Shown piece by piece: positions 42,847-50,698 of a DNA stretch of 57,474 nucleotides. The notes below the pieces were generated by a model. That model made no database searches, had not been told where the DNA came from, and saw only the letters and a program-made list of their open reading frames with translations. Numbering within the stretch: position 1 is the stretch's first letter; the number at the start of each line of letters is the position of its first letter. The position numbers and the translations under genes were made by a program. Origin of the DNA: Planctomycetota bacterium (GTDB lineage Bacteria > Planctomycetota > B15-G4); contig JAJDEO010000011.1 of the NCBI GenBank assembly GCA_029259745.1, positions 1-57,474 of the forward strand, in the 5' to 3' direction.

Positions 42847-42847
42847 C

Positions 42848-43105
42848 ATGACACGACTTCACACGTCGGCAGAATCCGCTTCACCCAAACGTCTACAGCT
42901 ACTCAGTACCCGTGATGTTGCACAGCTCCTTCGGTGCTCGACCCGACACATCCAGCGACTCTGCAAAGCCGGTGACTTCCCGCGCCCGCTGCGAGTGGGA
43001 TCGCTCGCACGCTGGGACTCAACGAGCATTACATCGTGGATCGAACAAAAGGCCCGTGCAGAGCGCTCGCCGAAGCCACGCCTTGAGTGTGGGGAGGGAC
43101 GGTGA
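42848..43105 (+). CDS. Excisionase/AlpA-like helix-turn-helix protein
   Basis: 85 residues. Residues ~17-65 (QLLSTRDVAQLLRCSTRHIQ, RLCKAGDFPRPLRVGSLARW) follow the MerR-like HTH_17/AlpA pattern that includes many phage excisionases: helix, CSTRHIQRL recognition helix, wing with FPRPLRVG. Followed by a helix (TSITSWIEQKARAE). Possible roles are recombination directionality factor or regulator of the downstream replication genes. The stop shares a base with the next ATG (TGATG). Confidence 0.8.
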   Translation: MTRLHTSAESASPKRLQLLSTRDVAQLLRCSTRHIQRLCKAGDFPRPLRVGSLARWDSTSITSWIEQKARAERSPKPRLECGEGR

Positions 43106-44097
43106 TGATCGCTCACCCCAAGCTTCAAGCGCTTTCCAGTCAGATCGAGGCGACACTCCTGGAACGAGGCGGACGACCATCCGGCGACGAGATCGCGTTC
43201 TGCTGCGTCGTACACGAGGACAAGAACCCGTCCGCATCGTTCAACACCGCCAAGGGAGCATGGAACTGCCTCGGCTGCGGAACGTCTGGCGGCGTCATCG
43301 ACCTTGGTCGGCGGCTCGGCCTGGACACCGGTCCGTTCCCACCTCCACGGACGCCTCGCCCACCCACACCTCGTCGCATACCCACACCTCCGCAGCGCTC
43401 GACGTTCAGCAATGCGCACGCCCAAGATCTCTGGCACGCGTGTTCACCCAATCCGGACAGTGATCCCGAGGCGGCCGACTGGCTCTGGGGGCGCGGACTC
43501 CTCAGGTCTGTCGAACTAGGGATGATCCGGTTCGTGCCCGAAGAGCACAGCTATCCGGGCGGCACTCAGCAGTGGTACGGCAAAGGCTACCGCGTGGCCG
43601 CTGCCCTCTTCGACCACGACGGAACGATCTGCGGTGTGCAGGCACGTTCCATCCTTCCGGATGCGCAACCAAAGGTACGCAACCCCTTCGGCAGCTCAAC
43701 CAAGGGCAAGATGTTCGCGAACTCAGATGCTCAGCGCCTACTCCGCGGCGAAGAGGTGGCCAAGACTGCGATGATCACTGAGGGACTGACGGATACGGCA
43801 GCGCTGTCGTGGCTCTCGAATCTGCCCGTCGTTGGTGTTCCCGGCACAAAATGCGCGATGCACGCCATCGGGTCATGGGTCAAGGGCACGACTCTGATCG
43901 TCGCTTTCGACAACGACAAGCAAGGCGTCGAAGCACGCGAGGCAACATGTCGCGAGGCCTACCATCAAGGCGCGGCGCGAGTCATGGACCTCAAGTGGCC
44001 TAACGGTGTGGGCGACGCCTGCGACGCTCTCGACCAGTTCGGACCCACTGGGCTTGCGGCGTGGCTGAACGACACGCTTACTGGGGTGGTGTCATGA
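43105..44097 (+). CDS. Zinc-finger/Toprim primase-like protein
   Basis: 330 residues from ATG 43105, coupled to the previous stop, with GGAGGGACGG upstream. The CHC2-type zinc finger is at residues ~33-58 (FCCVVHEDKNPSASF, WNCLGCGTSGG). A Pro-rich linker and a segment predicted to bind template (WLWGRGLLRSVELGMIRFVP) follow. The Toprim domain is at ~205-290 (AMITEGLTDTAALSWLSNLP, VGVPGTK, LIVAFDNDKQG). This is the minimal primase layout of phages and satellites. The DUF3987 P-loop protein follows with ATGA overlap, so the two probably act together to start replication of the island. Confidence 0.85.
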   Translation: MIAHPKLQALSSQIEATLLERGGRPSGDEIAFCCVVHEDKNPSASFNTAKGAWNCLGCGTSGGVIDLGRRLGLDTGPFPPPRTPRPPTPRRIPTPPQRSTFSNAHAQDLWHACSPNPDSDPEAADWLWGRGLLRSVELGMIRFVPEEHSYPGGTQQWYGKGYRVAAALFDHDGTICGVQARSILPDAQPKVRNPFGSSTKGKMFANSDAQRLLRGEEVAKTAMITEGLTDTAALSWLSNLPVVGVPGTKCAMHAIGSWVKGTTLIVAFDNDKQGVEAREATCREAYHQGAARVMDLKWPNGVGDACDALDQFGPTGLAAWLNDTLTGVVS

Positions 44098-45701
44098 ACG
44101 TGCCTTCCCCCGAAGGTGGCGGCCTCGAGGCTGTCACGAAGCCGGAACCATCGGTGAGCGCCTGGCAGCCGATGCCCATCGAAGTCCTACCGGAGCCGCT
44201 GCGCTCCTACATCACGCAAGCAGCGTCCTCGGTCTCATGCGATACCAGCTTCGTGGCAACGCCGCTGATCACATCCGCTGCGGCCGCGATCGGGATGAGC
44301 CGTCGTGTACGGCTCAAACACGACTGGACCGAGCCATGCATCATCTGGACGGCGATTGTTGGACCAAGTGGTGACGGCAAGTCCCCCGCCCTCGACAAGG
44401 CCCTTGCGTTCGCATCTGCGATGCACGACGAGACACTTCGACGCCAAGAAGACGCTCGCGCCCAGCACGAAGTCGACATGCAGCGTTATCAGAAGAAGCT
44501 CGCGGCATGGAAGCGCATCGACGACGACACCGATCCTCCGCGCGAACCGGAGCCACCACTTATCCGCCGTGTGCTCGCCAGTGACACCACCGTCGAGGCC
44601 CTTGTCGTCATCCTTCAGGCGAACCCCCGCGGCGTGTTGCTGTTCTGCGACGAACTCTCTGGATGGTTTCTCGCATTCAACCAGTACAAAGGCGGGTCGG
44701 GGTCCGACGAGTCCCACTGGCTCCAAATGAACGGTGGTCGCCCCCTCACGGTTGATCGCAAGGGCACTGGCACTCTTCACGCTCGCGTCGCGGCCGTCTC
44801 GATCACGGGTGGAGTCCAGCCCGGTGTTCTTCAGAGACTCCTCGTGCAGGAGCGGTACGAGTCGGGGATGGCTGCACGCATTCACTTCGTGTCACCACCC
44901 ACGCGCGCGCGCCTGTGGTCAGAAGGGAGCATCAAATCCGCGACGCGTGCGGAAGTCGCCGATGTCTTCAAGGGGCTCTACGAGCTGAACCCGGCTGACG
45001 CAAGCGACGACAACTACACGCCCCTCGAGCTCTCACTCTCCCCGGATGCCCGCGAGGCATTCATCGCGTTCTACAACGAGAGCGAGCTGGAGCGGCCAGA
45101 TCTGCCAGCGCCGCTAGCTGCGGCAAGTGCAAAGATCGTGGGGCTCGCGGGACGCCTTGCCATTGTCCTCCACTGCGTTCGGCAGGTCAGCCAGGGTGTC
45201 GAAGCGCCCGACATCGTCGACACAGAGTCGATGGAGGCTGCAATCACTCTCGCGAAGTGGTTCAGGCGCGAAGGACGTCGCGTGTATGAAGTACTGCAGC
45301 AGACTGACGAAGAGGCTCAACTTCGAAAGCTCGTCGATTGGATTGCTGTCAAAGGCCCATGCACGGCACGTGAGGCGCATCGGTTCAACCAACGGCGATA
45401 CACCAGCTCGAATGACGCCCTTCATGACCTGACGGGGCTCGTGAACGCTGGAACTCTCGAGGAAATCCCCGCTCCTCCGACGAGTCAGGGAGGTCGGCCG
45501 ACCGTCCGCTTCGGCGTGAAGATGGGTACTGCCTGCGACAAGACACCCAGATCAACGAGCCGGGCGGAGGCTCGCTTCGGACTCGTTCCGGTTGGGGGAT
45601 GGCGAGCCGATCTCACCTTTGAACCAAAGGCTCACCGGCACGACTCGATTCGAGGAGGTTTTGGCGTTTTGTCTGAGGGGGTCTCTCTATGGAATCGATG
45701 A
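44094..45701 (+). CDS. DUF3987-type P-loop replication protein
   Basis: 535 residues. P-loop IVGPSGDGKSPALDKAL at ~89-105 and Walker B-like GVLLFCDELSGWFLAF near 190 match the DUF3987 (YfjI-like) family, often paired with Toprim primases in mobile islands. SITGGVQPGVLQRLL (motif C-like) and ESGMAARIHFVSPP (Arg-finger-like) follow. The C-terminal part is helical with a winged-helix-like KGPCTAREAHRFNQRRYTSS. The last residues (SIRGGFGVLSEGVSLWNR) are encoded by the left arm of a long inverted repeat. Acts presumably as replicative helicase/ATPase. Confidence 0.85.
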   Translation: MNVPSPEGGGLEAVTKPEPSVSAWQPMPIEVLPEPLRSYITQAASSVSCDTSFVATPLITSAAAAIGMSRRVRLKHDWTEPCIIWTAIVGPSGDGKSPALDKALAFASAMHDETLRRQEDARAQHEVDMQRYQKKLAAWKRIDDDTDPPREPEPPLIRRVLASDTTVEALVVILQANPRGVLLFCDELSGWFLAFNQYKGGSGSDESHWLQMNGGRPLTVDRKGTGTLHARVAAVSITGGVQPGVLQRLLVQERYESGMAARIHFVSPPTRARLWSEGSIKSATRAEVADVFKGLYELNPADASDDNYTPLELSLSPDAREAFIAFYNESELERPDLPAPLAAASAKIVGLAGRLAIVLHCVRQVSQGVEAPDIVDTESMEAAITLAKWFRREGRRVYEVLQQTDEEAQLRKLVDWIAVKGPCTAREAHRFNQRRYTSSNDALHDLTGLVNAGTLEEIPAPPTSQGGRPTVRFGVKMGTACDKTPRSTSRAEARFGLVPVGGWRADLTFEPKAHRHDSIRGGFGVLSEGVSLWNR

Positions 45702-45945
45702 TATTTCCCTCTCTTGAGCACATCTGGGCGCGAAGGTCCAGCACATCAAAGAATGGTTCTGGCGATACGTATTCGTCGCGAGATCTGAGTTCTCCGAGAA
45801 CCGGGTGCTTGAGGTCTCAACGGCCTACGTGTGGCCTGGAGAGATGGACAGGCGATCCTCAACGCGGAGAGCAGCGAGTCTGCTCACACTTGGTCCCGCC
45901 GCAATCCGTAACAAAGCCCCCCTCAGACGAAACCCCAAAACCTCC
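45654..45945. repeat. 28-bp inverted repeat flanking a 236-bp spacer
   Basis: The arm 45654-45681 (starting GGAGGTTTTGGCGTTTTGTC) is repeated inverted at 45918-45945 with 26 of 28 matches. The left arm encodes GGFGVLSEG at the end of the DUF3987 gene. The right arm, on the minus strand, encodes GGFGVSSEG. The spacer (45682-45917) has no supported gene apart from the last few codons of DUF3987. This is the only gap over 300 bases inside the island core. Confidence 0.75.
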
Positions 45946-46011
45946 GCTGCTGGCAGGTCGACTCGCGCCGAAGGTCACCGGCGACGGGCGATCGCTGCCA
46001 CGGGGCAGGTC

Positions 46012-46296
46012 ATGAGCAGCCCTTCCGTGACCCATGCGCGCCTCATCGAGGCACCGCGCTCTGAAAGACGAGGTGGCCTTCTCGGATTTGTACAGGTCGT
46101 CCTCAATGGCGGACTTCAGCTCGACGGCATCACGCTGCGCAAGACACGAGACGGCAGGATCACGCTGTCCTTCCCTTCTCGCACCGACCATCACGGCCGT
46201 GAGCACGCGATCATCCGGCCCGTCGATCAGGCCGCGCGCACAGCCTTCGTGCGTGAGGTCCTCGCGGCACTCGGCATCGAGGGAGGCACGCCATGA
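46012..46296 (+). CDS. SpoVG-like domain protein
   Basis: 94 residues from ATG 46012 (weak GGGCAGGT upstream). GLLGFVQVVLNGGLQLDGIT followed by LRKTRDGRITLSFPSRTDHH and HAIIRPVDQAARTAFVREVL matches the SpoVG fold (short beta-sheet with G-x-x-I/L..PSR..HPI pattern), a small nucleic-acid-binding domain frequent in mobile islands beside DUF2924 and serine recombinases. It overlaps the next gene by four bases. Confidence 0.65.
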   Translation: MSSPSVTHARLIEAPRSERRGGLLGFVQVVLNGGLQLDGITLRKTRDGRITLSFPSRTDHHGREHAIIRPVDQAARTAFVREVLAALGIEGGTP

Positions 46297-46505
46297 CCGG
46301 CAATCTCTCCGATCTCTTCTCGCCGCGCTCGCTCGTCGTCCAGCCCCGGCGCCTCTCCCCGGACGAGGCCATCCGCCACATCGGGGAGATCCTCGCGCGT
46401 GGTTGGGCACGTTCGCGCGGGCTCGATTCATGCCTTGATGAGTCCCGCCGACCGCTGGCTCCATGGGTCTCGAACCCCGACACCCGCACGGAGAGCCACG
46501 ACTGA
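46293..46505 (+). CDS. Small hypothetical island protein
   Basis: 70 residues, ATGA-coupled to the SpoVG-like gene and sharing one base with the next (TGATG). Contains RRLSPDEAIRHIGEILARGW, a single amphipathic helix, and a disordered C-terminus. No family is recognised. Retention in a tightly overlapping set supports it being real. Confidence 0.6.
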   Translation: MTGNLSDLFSPRSLVVQPRRLSPDEAIRHIGEILARGWARSRGLDSCLDESRRPLAPWVSNPDTRTESHD

Positions 46506-46960
46506 TGACCATCGCCCATGAAGTCGCCCGGCTTCGCGACGCCCCCGTCGACGAGCTGGCCGCCCTGCACCTCGAGCTGGCCGGAGAGGACCCGCCGACG
46601 CGCCACCGCGGGAACCTCTTCCGCCGCGTCGCATGGCTCGTCCAGGCCCGGGAGTACGGCGGTCTCGACGACGCCACCCAGGCCCGGCTCGACGCCGCGG
46701 TCGACGCCCTCGACATCGACCTCTCCAGGCCGCCCCCATCGGCGCCTAAGCGCACGCGACGCGGAGATGGGCTCGCTGTCGGGACCGTCCTCACACGCAC
46801 GTACAAGGGCCGCGAGTACGCCGTCACGGTGACGGACGAGGGCTTCGACTACCAAGGCATGACGTACGCGTCGCTATCGGCCGTTGCCCGTGTCATCACC
46901 GGAGCCAAATGGAACGGGAAGCTGTTCTTCGGCCTCACCAAGCGGAGCCGTGATCGATGA
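46505..46960 (+). CDS. DUF2924 family protein
   Basis: 151 residues. An N-terminal helical part (HEVARLRDAPVDELAALHLE, HRGNLFRRVAWLVQAREYGG) and a C-terminal RGDGLAVGTVLTRTYKGREY..VTDEGFDYQGMTYASLSAVAR, TGAKWNGKLFFGL match DUF2924, whose second half has a characteristic beta-hairpin with the R-x-Y-K-G-x-x-Y motif. DUF2924 genes normally stand directly before serine recombinase genes, as here (ATGA overlap). Probably a DNA-binding partner of the recombinase. Confidence 0.88.
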   Translation: MTIAHEVARLRDAPVDELAALHLELAGEDPPTRHRGNLFRRVAWLVQAREYGGLDDATQARLDAAVDALDIDLSRPPPSAPKRTRRGDGLAVGTVLTRTYKGREYAVTVTDEGFDYQGMTYASLSAVARVITGAKWNGKLFFGLTKRSRDR

Positions 46961-48531
46961 CCGCCACGGATATCCCGAAGACGACGAGACGCTCCTCTCG
47001 CACGACCATCACCAAGGCCGTCCGCGTCGCCGTCTACGCCCGTCAATCGGTCGAGCGCGTCGACGGTGGCGATTTCGGATCGATCGAGGCCCAGGTCGAG
47101 GCCATCCAGGCGTACGTCACCAGCCAAGCATCCCTGGGGTGGGTCGCGATCGACGAGCCCTACATCGACCGAAACATCTCAGGCGCCACGACCAACCGCC
47201 CCGCCTTCCAACGCATGCTCGCGGACGTCGAAGCCGGACGGGTGGACGTCCTTGCCTGTTACAAGACCGACCGCCTCTCGCGCAGCCTCCTCGACTTCGG
47301 TCGACTGATCGAGTTCCTCGACGCGCGCGACGTGTCCTTCGTCTCAGTGACACAGAGCTTCGACACAAGCACGCCGATCGGCCGGCTGACCTTGAACATG
47401 GTCATGTCGTTCGCCGAGTTCGAGCGGGAGACGACGGCCGAGCGCATCCGCGACAAGACACGTGCATCGAAGAGACGAGGGATCTGGACGGGTGGCTTCT
47501 TGCCGCTTGGGTACGACACCCAGAACAAGAAGCTCGTCGTCAACGAAGCGGAGGCCGAGCGCGTCCGCGCGATCTTCCAGATGTACCTCGACAGCACCGG
47601 TTACATGTCCGTGCTCGACGAGCTGCAAGCGCGTGGCTGGATGAACAAAGCCTGGACGACGAAGCGCGGCACCCCCACCGGCGGCAAGATCTTCTCGAAG
47701 AACTCACTCTCGAAGCTGCTCATGAACCCGATCTACCTCGGGCTCATCCACGTCGAGGGCGAGGTCGTCGAGGGCGAGCATGATGCGACCGTGCCACGCG
47801 ACCTCTGGGACGCCGTCCAGGCCAAGCTCGCGAAGTCACGCAACGGAGCCGTCATCAAGCCGAGGTCACCGGCCATGCTCGCCGGCCTGCTTCGCTGCGC
47901 GCGCTGTGGGAAGGCCATGTCCCGCACCTGGTCATCGAAGAACGGCAAGCGATACGAGTACTACACCTGCGGCACCGTCGTGGAGCGCGGCGCGAAGGCG
48001 TGCCCCGGCGGGCGTGTGACGCTCACTACGATCGAGGACAAGCTGATCGCACAGGTCCGTGTGATGGGCAGCAACCCCGACCTCGTACGCGCCACCATCG
48101 AAGCGGCTCGCGCTGATCACGAACAACGCCGGCCCGGGCACGAGGAAGCCGTCCTGCAACTCGGAGACGAACGACGCCCACTGGTCGAAGAGCGCACGAA
48201 CATCATGACCGCGATCGGCCAAGGGAACGCACCCCCATCACTGACCGACCGTCTTGCCGAACTCGACGTCGCCATCGCCGACATCGAGGAACGACTCGCG
48301 GACACCCACGCGGCCCTCCAGCGCGCTGACGCGGCGTCCCTCGACGAGGACGACCTCCGCACCGCCCTCTCCAGCTTCAACGGCATCTGGGACGTCCTGT
48401 GGCCCGAAGAGCGGCAACGCATCGTGCACCTGATCGTCGAGTCGGCCACCTACGACGCACGGACAGAGGCCCTCGACATCGAGATCAACGACGCGGGCGT
48501 CCGCCTCCTGAGCAGCGAGCTGGCAACGTGA
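46957..48531 (+). CDS. Large serine recombinase (site-specific integrase)
   Basis: 524 residues. The catalytic domain has VAVYARQSVERVDGGDFGSI (nucleophile S31 in the YxRxS context), YKTDRLSRSLLDF (catalytic Arg pair) and MVMSFAEFERETTAERIRDK. The recombinase domain (GFLPLGYDTQNKKLVVNEAE..KIFSKNSLSKLLMNPIYLG) is followed by a zinc ribbon with C at ~311-350 (LLRCARCGKAMSRTW, YYTCG, CPGG) and a coiled coil at ~375-460. This layout allows integration at an att site. The gene is intact and couples to the following one by GTGA overlap. Confidence 0.93.
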   Translation: MTATDIPKTTRRSSRTTITKAVRVAVYARQSVERVDGGDFGSIEAQVEAIQAYVTSQASLGWVAIDEPYIDRNISGATTNRPAFQRMLADVEAGRVDVLACYKTDRLSRSLLDFGRLIEFLDARDVSFVSVTQSFDTSTPIGRLTLNMVMSFAEFERETTAERIRDKTRASKRRGIWTGGFLPLGYDTQNKKLVVNEAEAERVRAIFQMYLDSTGYMSVLDELQARGWMNKAWTTKRGTPTGGKIFSKNSLSKLLMNPIYLGLIHVEGEVVEGEHDATVPRDLWDAVQAKLAKSRNGAVIKPRSPAMLAGLLRCARCGKAMSRTWSSKNGKRYEYYTCGTVVERGAKACPGGRVTLTTIEDKLIAQVRVMGSNPDLVRATIEAARADHEQRRPGHEEAVLQLGDERRPLVEERTNIMTAIGQGNAPPSLTDRLAELDVAIADIEERLADTHAALQRADAASLDEDDLRTALSSFNGIWDVLWPEERQRIVHLIVESATYDARTEALDIEINDAGVRLLSSELAT

Positions 48532-48884
48532 CCAAGCTGCGTGTCGACATGACCGAACGCTCGTCTGCGTACCGGGCGCTGGTGCTCGCTCACGCCGTCG
48601 ACCGCGCGCGCCAGAACAGCGTGATCCCCACGGACGCCGAAGCCGCCCGCCGAATCGGCATCACGGCCAATCACATGAAGTTCCTGCGTCGCCTCGTCTG
48701 GCTCGCCCCGGACCTACAAGCCGCTGTGCTCGATGGATCGCTCGACGTCGCCGAGTACCGGTTGCGCGACGTCACTCGGCACGCTTGCTGGCAAGACCAA
48801 CATCAAGCCTTGAAGACCACCACTACGGAGCGTGTCATGCATGAGGGCAGCACGCGCTCTTCCCCTACCGCTCTCGGAAACTAG
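48528..48884 (+). CDS. Small HTH protein following the recombinase
   Basis: 118 residues from GTG 48528 overlapping the recombinase stop. An internal ATG at 48549 (MTERSSAYRALVLAH) is an alternative start. DAEAARRIGITANHMKFLRR resembles a helix-turn-helix, followed by LDVAEYRLRDVTRH. No precise family is recognised. Position suggests a recombination accessory or regulator. Confidence 0.65.
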   Translation: MTKLRVDMTERSSAYRALVLAHAVDRARQNSVIPTDAEAARRIGITANHMKFLRRLVWLAPDLQAAVLDGSLDVAEYRLRDVTRHACWQDQHQALKTTTTERVMHEGSTRSSPTALGN

Positions 48885-48889
48885 AAAAC

Positions 48890-49306
48890 ATGGACCTCAA
48901 GAACCTCACCGTCGCCGACCTCCACAAGGAACTCGCCCGACGCGAACGCGGAGCCGCGAAGCTCCAGACGAAGCGTGCACGGCTTGCGGCCGAGATCGCC
49001 GAACTCGACAAGGAGCTGAACGCTCTGGGCGTCGCACCTGGCAAGCCCGTGGCGGCGACCGGCGGCTCACGCGGCGGGACAGCGACACCTCGCACCCGCG
49101 CGAAGAACGAAATGTCGCTCCCCGACGCCATCGCCGATGCCATGGAGGTGCGCTCCCAGATCACACCAAAGGAAGCAGCCGACCTCGTCAAGGCGAACGG
49201 CTACAAGACGAACAGCAAGACGTTCGGTGTGCAGGTTGCGAATGCGCTCTCGAAGGACGTGCGGTTCAAGCGGGTCGAGCGTGGTGTTTATGAGCGGGTG
49301 AAGTGA
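48890..49306 (+). CDS. Coiled-coil plus small DNA-binding-like domain protein
   Basis: 138 residues, start ATG 48890. Residues 1-45 form a Lys/Glu/Ala coiled coil (ADLHKELARRERGAAKLQTK). A Gly/Ala/Thr linker follows, then a winged-helix-like C-terminus (SLPDAIADAMEVRSQITPKE, AADLVKANGYKTNSKTFGVQ, FKRVERGVYERV). The C-terminal part resembles the HARE/HTH-type module used in H-NS-like or RNA polymerase delta proteins. A silencer or regulator role is possible. Confidence 0.6.
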   Translation: MDLKNLTVADLHKELARRERGAAKLQTKRARLAAEIAELDKELNALGVAPGKPVAATGGSRGGTATPRTRAKNEMSLPDAIADAMEVRSQITPKEAADLVKANGYKTNSKTFGVQVANALSKDVRFKRVERGVYERVK

Positions 49307-49773
49307 CACGAACATCAACATCAACCAGCCAGAACGATCGCGATTTGGGTGACGCCAGCGCTGGGCAGGAGTACCTACTTCAAGAGGCGGGCAACCTGCA
49401 GATTGAAGGCCACCTCTACGTTGAGCACATTGAACGCAACGAACGGAATGCGCTCCTTGCATCTGGTGCCATCTGGGCTTGGCTGCTCACGGGTGCAGAG
49501 CCCCGTGCGCCCCTAATCGCTAACTGGGCACCGGTGGCGGTGACTCTTCTACTAACCGCCAAGCGCGTCTCACTCTTCCGATCACGGAAACGATTAAGCG
49601 AGTACCTTCAACGCACTGCTACCGCTCTCGGTGTCCCGGACACGCTTGGATTCGGACAGCACTTGAAACACACGAGTCACACGCCATTCTTGGGTGGCTG
49701 GACAGTCTTGTACTGGTTGGCTCTTCTCGTGACGAACTTGGTCATCGCGCTACTGCTTCACGAAGGCCAGTAG
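49303..49773 (+). CDS. Small membrane protein at the island's right end
   Basis: 156 residues from GTG 49303 with four-base overlap. Two hydrophobic regions, around residues 50-90 (LLASGAIWAWLLTG; IANWAPVAVTLLLTA) and 131-153 (WTVLYWLALLVTNLVIALLL). Unknown family. An IS-C relic starts within ~20 bases of its stop, so the island's right junction may lie here or have been removed. Confidence 0.6.
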   Translation: MTRTSTSTSQNDRDLGDASAGQEYLLQEAGNLQIEGHLYVEHIERNERNALLASGAIWAWLLTGAEPRAPLIANWAPVAVTLLLTAKRVSLFRSRKRLSEYLQRTATALGVPDTLGFGQHLKHTSHTPFLGGWTVLYWLALLVTNLVIALLLHEGQ

Positions 49774-49787
49774 GCTTGCCGCGACGT

Positions 49788-50598
49788 CACCCGTTGAATC
49801 GTGCGGTCCTGCGCACGTGACCTTGGCTTGCGTCGTGAAACGGATGCCGTCCTTGAGGGAGGAATGATGACTCTCGCTCCGCGACATCTCCACGCGTCGT
49901 AAATGGCCACAGTGTCGTACGCAGCGTCCGCCGTGATCGATCCCACGTCCCCGTCGACACGATCGATCAGGTCGAGACCGTTGGTCGCGTCGTCGCCGAC
50001 ACTGTCCGTCAGCACGTGCGCCAGGATCTCGCCATTCGCATCGACACCGAGGTCCAGCTTCTTCCAGCCCCGTCGGCCTGAACCGCCGTGCTTCGCTGCA
50101 GACCATTCGCCCTCACCGACAATCGAGAGACCGCTGCTATCGATGACAAGGTGGATCCGCTCCGCACGACGAACACGCCGAAGATCGATGCGCAGCCGCG
50201 TCGCCCGCCGCGACAGCGTCGTGTGATCGGGCACGTCCAGCTCGACATCCATCAAGGCGAACAGCGACCGCACAAAGCCTTCCGCCTGGCGCAATGGAAG
50301 GTGGAACACGAGCCGCAGCGTCAGCGCCGTCTCGATCGCGAGGTCGGAGAACTTTGGCTGTGCACCGCGCTTCCCGGTCCGATGACCATGCCAAGCATCG
50401 ATCGCATCGCTCGACAACCAGACGGTGACGTCGCCCCGCTGGACAAGCCCACGGTCGTACTCCGGCCAGTTCGTCACGCGATAGCGGGTCTTGAACGATG
50501 GGTGTACGCGGGAGTTCATCGACACAGTGTCCCCGATGATCCGATTCCACGCCAGATGGCCGCCTGGGCGCGCTTCTGCCGATTCATGCACCAACGCC
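49788..50598 (-). pseudogene. IS-C (IS5-like) transposase, 3' truncated
   Basis: The frame begins at ATG 50519 (MNSRVHPSFKTRYRVTNWPE) with the left end of the element read inward from 50598 (GGCGTTGGTGCATGAATCG). The conserved regions are IS5-family (IS903-like group): YDRGLVQRGDVTVWLSSDAI, LRLVFHLPLRQAEGFVRSLF, DHTTLSRRATRL, HLVIDSSGLSIVGEGEWSAA (first Asp), SITADAAYDT (second Asp). The sequence departs from the family after QDRTIQRV near 49788, so the C-terminal Glu region and the right end are missing. Inactive. Confidence 0.85.
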
Positions 50599-50599
50599 A

Positions 50600-50696
50600 C
50601 GTGACGCCGACACCGCTCACGACCAACGCCCCCCATGGTAGAGTCTGTCAAGTGTGACCATCGGTGCCTCGGACGGACTTCCTGGTAGGCACAACA
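50600..50696 (+). mobile_element. IS-A right-end relic
   Basis: 97 bases matching the 3' region and right terminus of the CTGTCAAGTGTGACC subfamily (CCCATGGTAGAGTCTGTC .. GGACTTCCTGGTAGGCACA). It starts exactly where the IS-C left end stops. Confidence 0.75.
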
Positions 50697-50698
50697 GG

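Noticed and set aside
45859..46827. A 322-codon minus-strand frame over the SpoVG/DUF2924 genes
   Set aside because: Shadow of real rightward genes. Only its last ~35 codons are notable because of the inverted repeat, which is reported separately.
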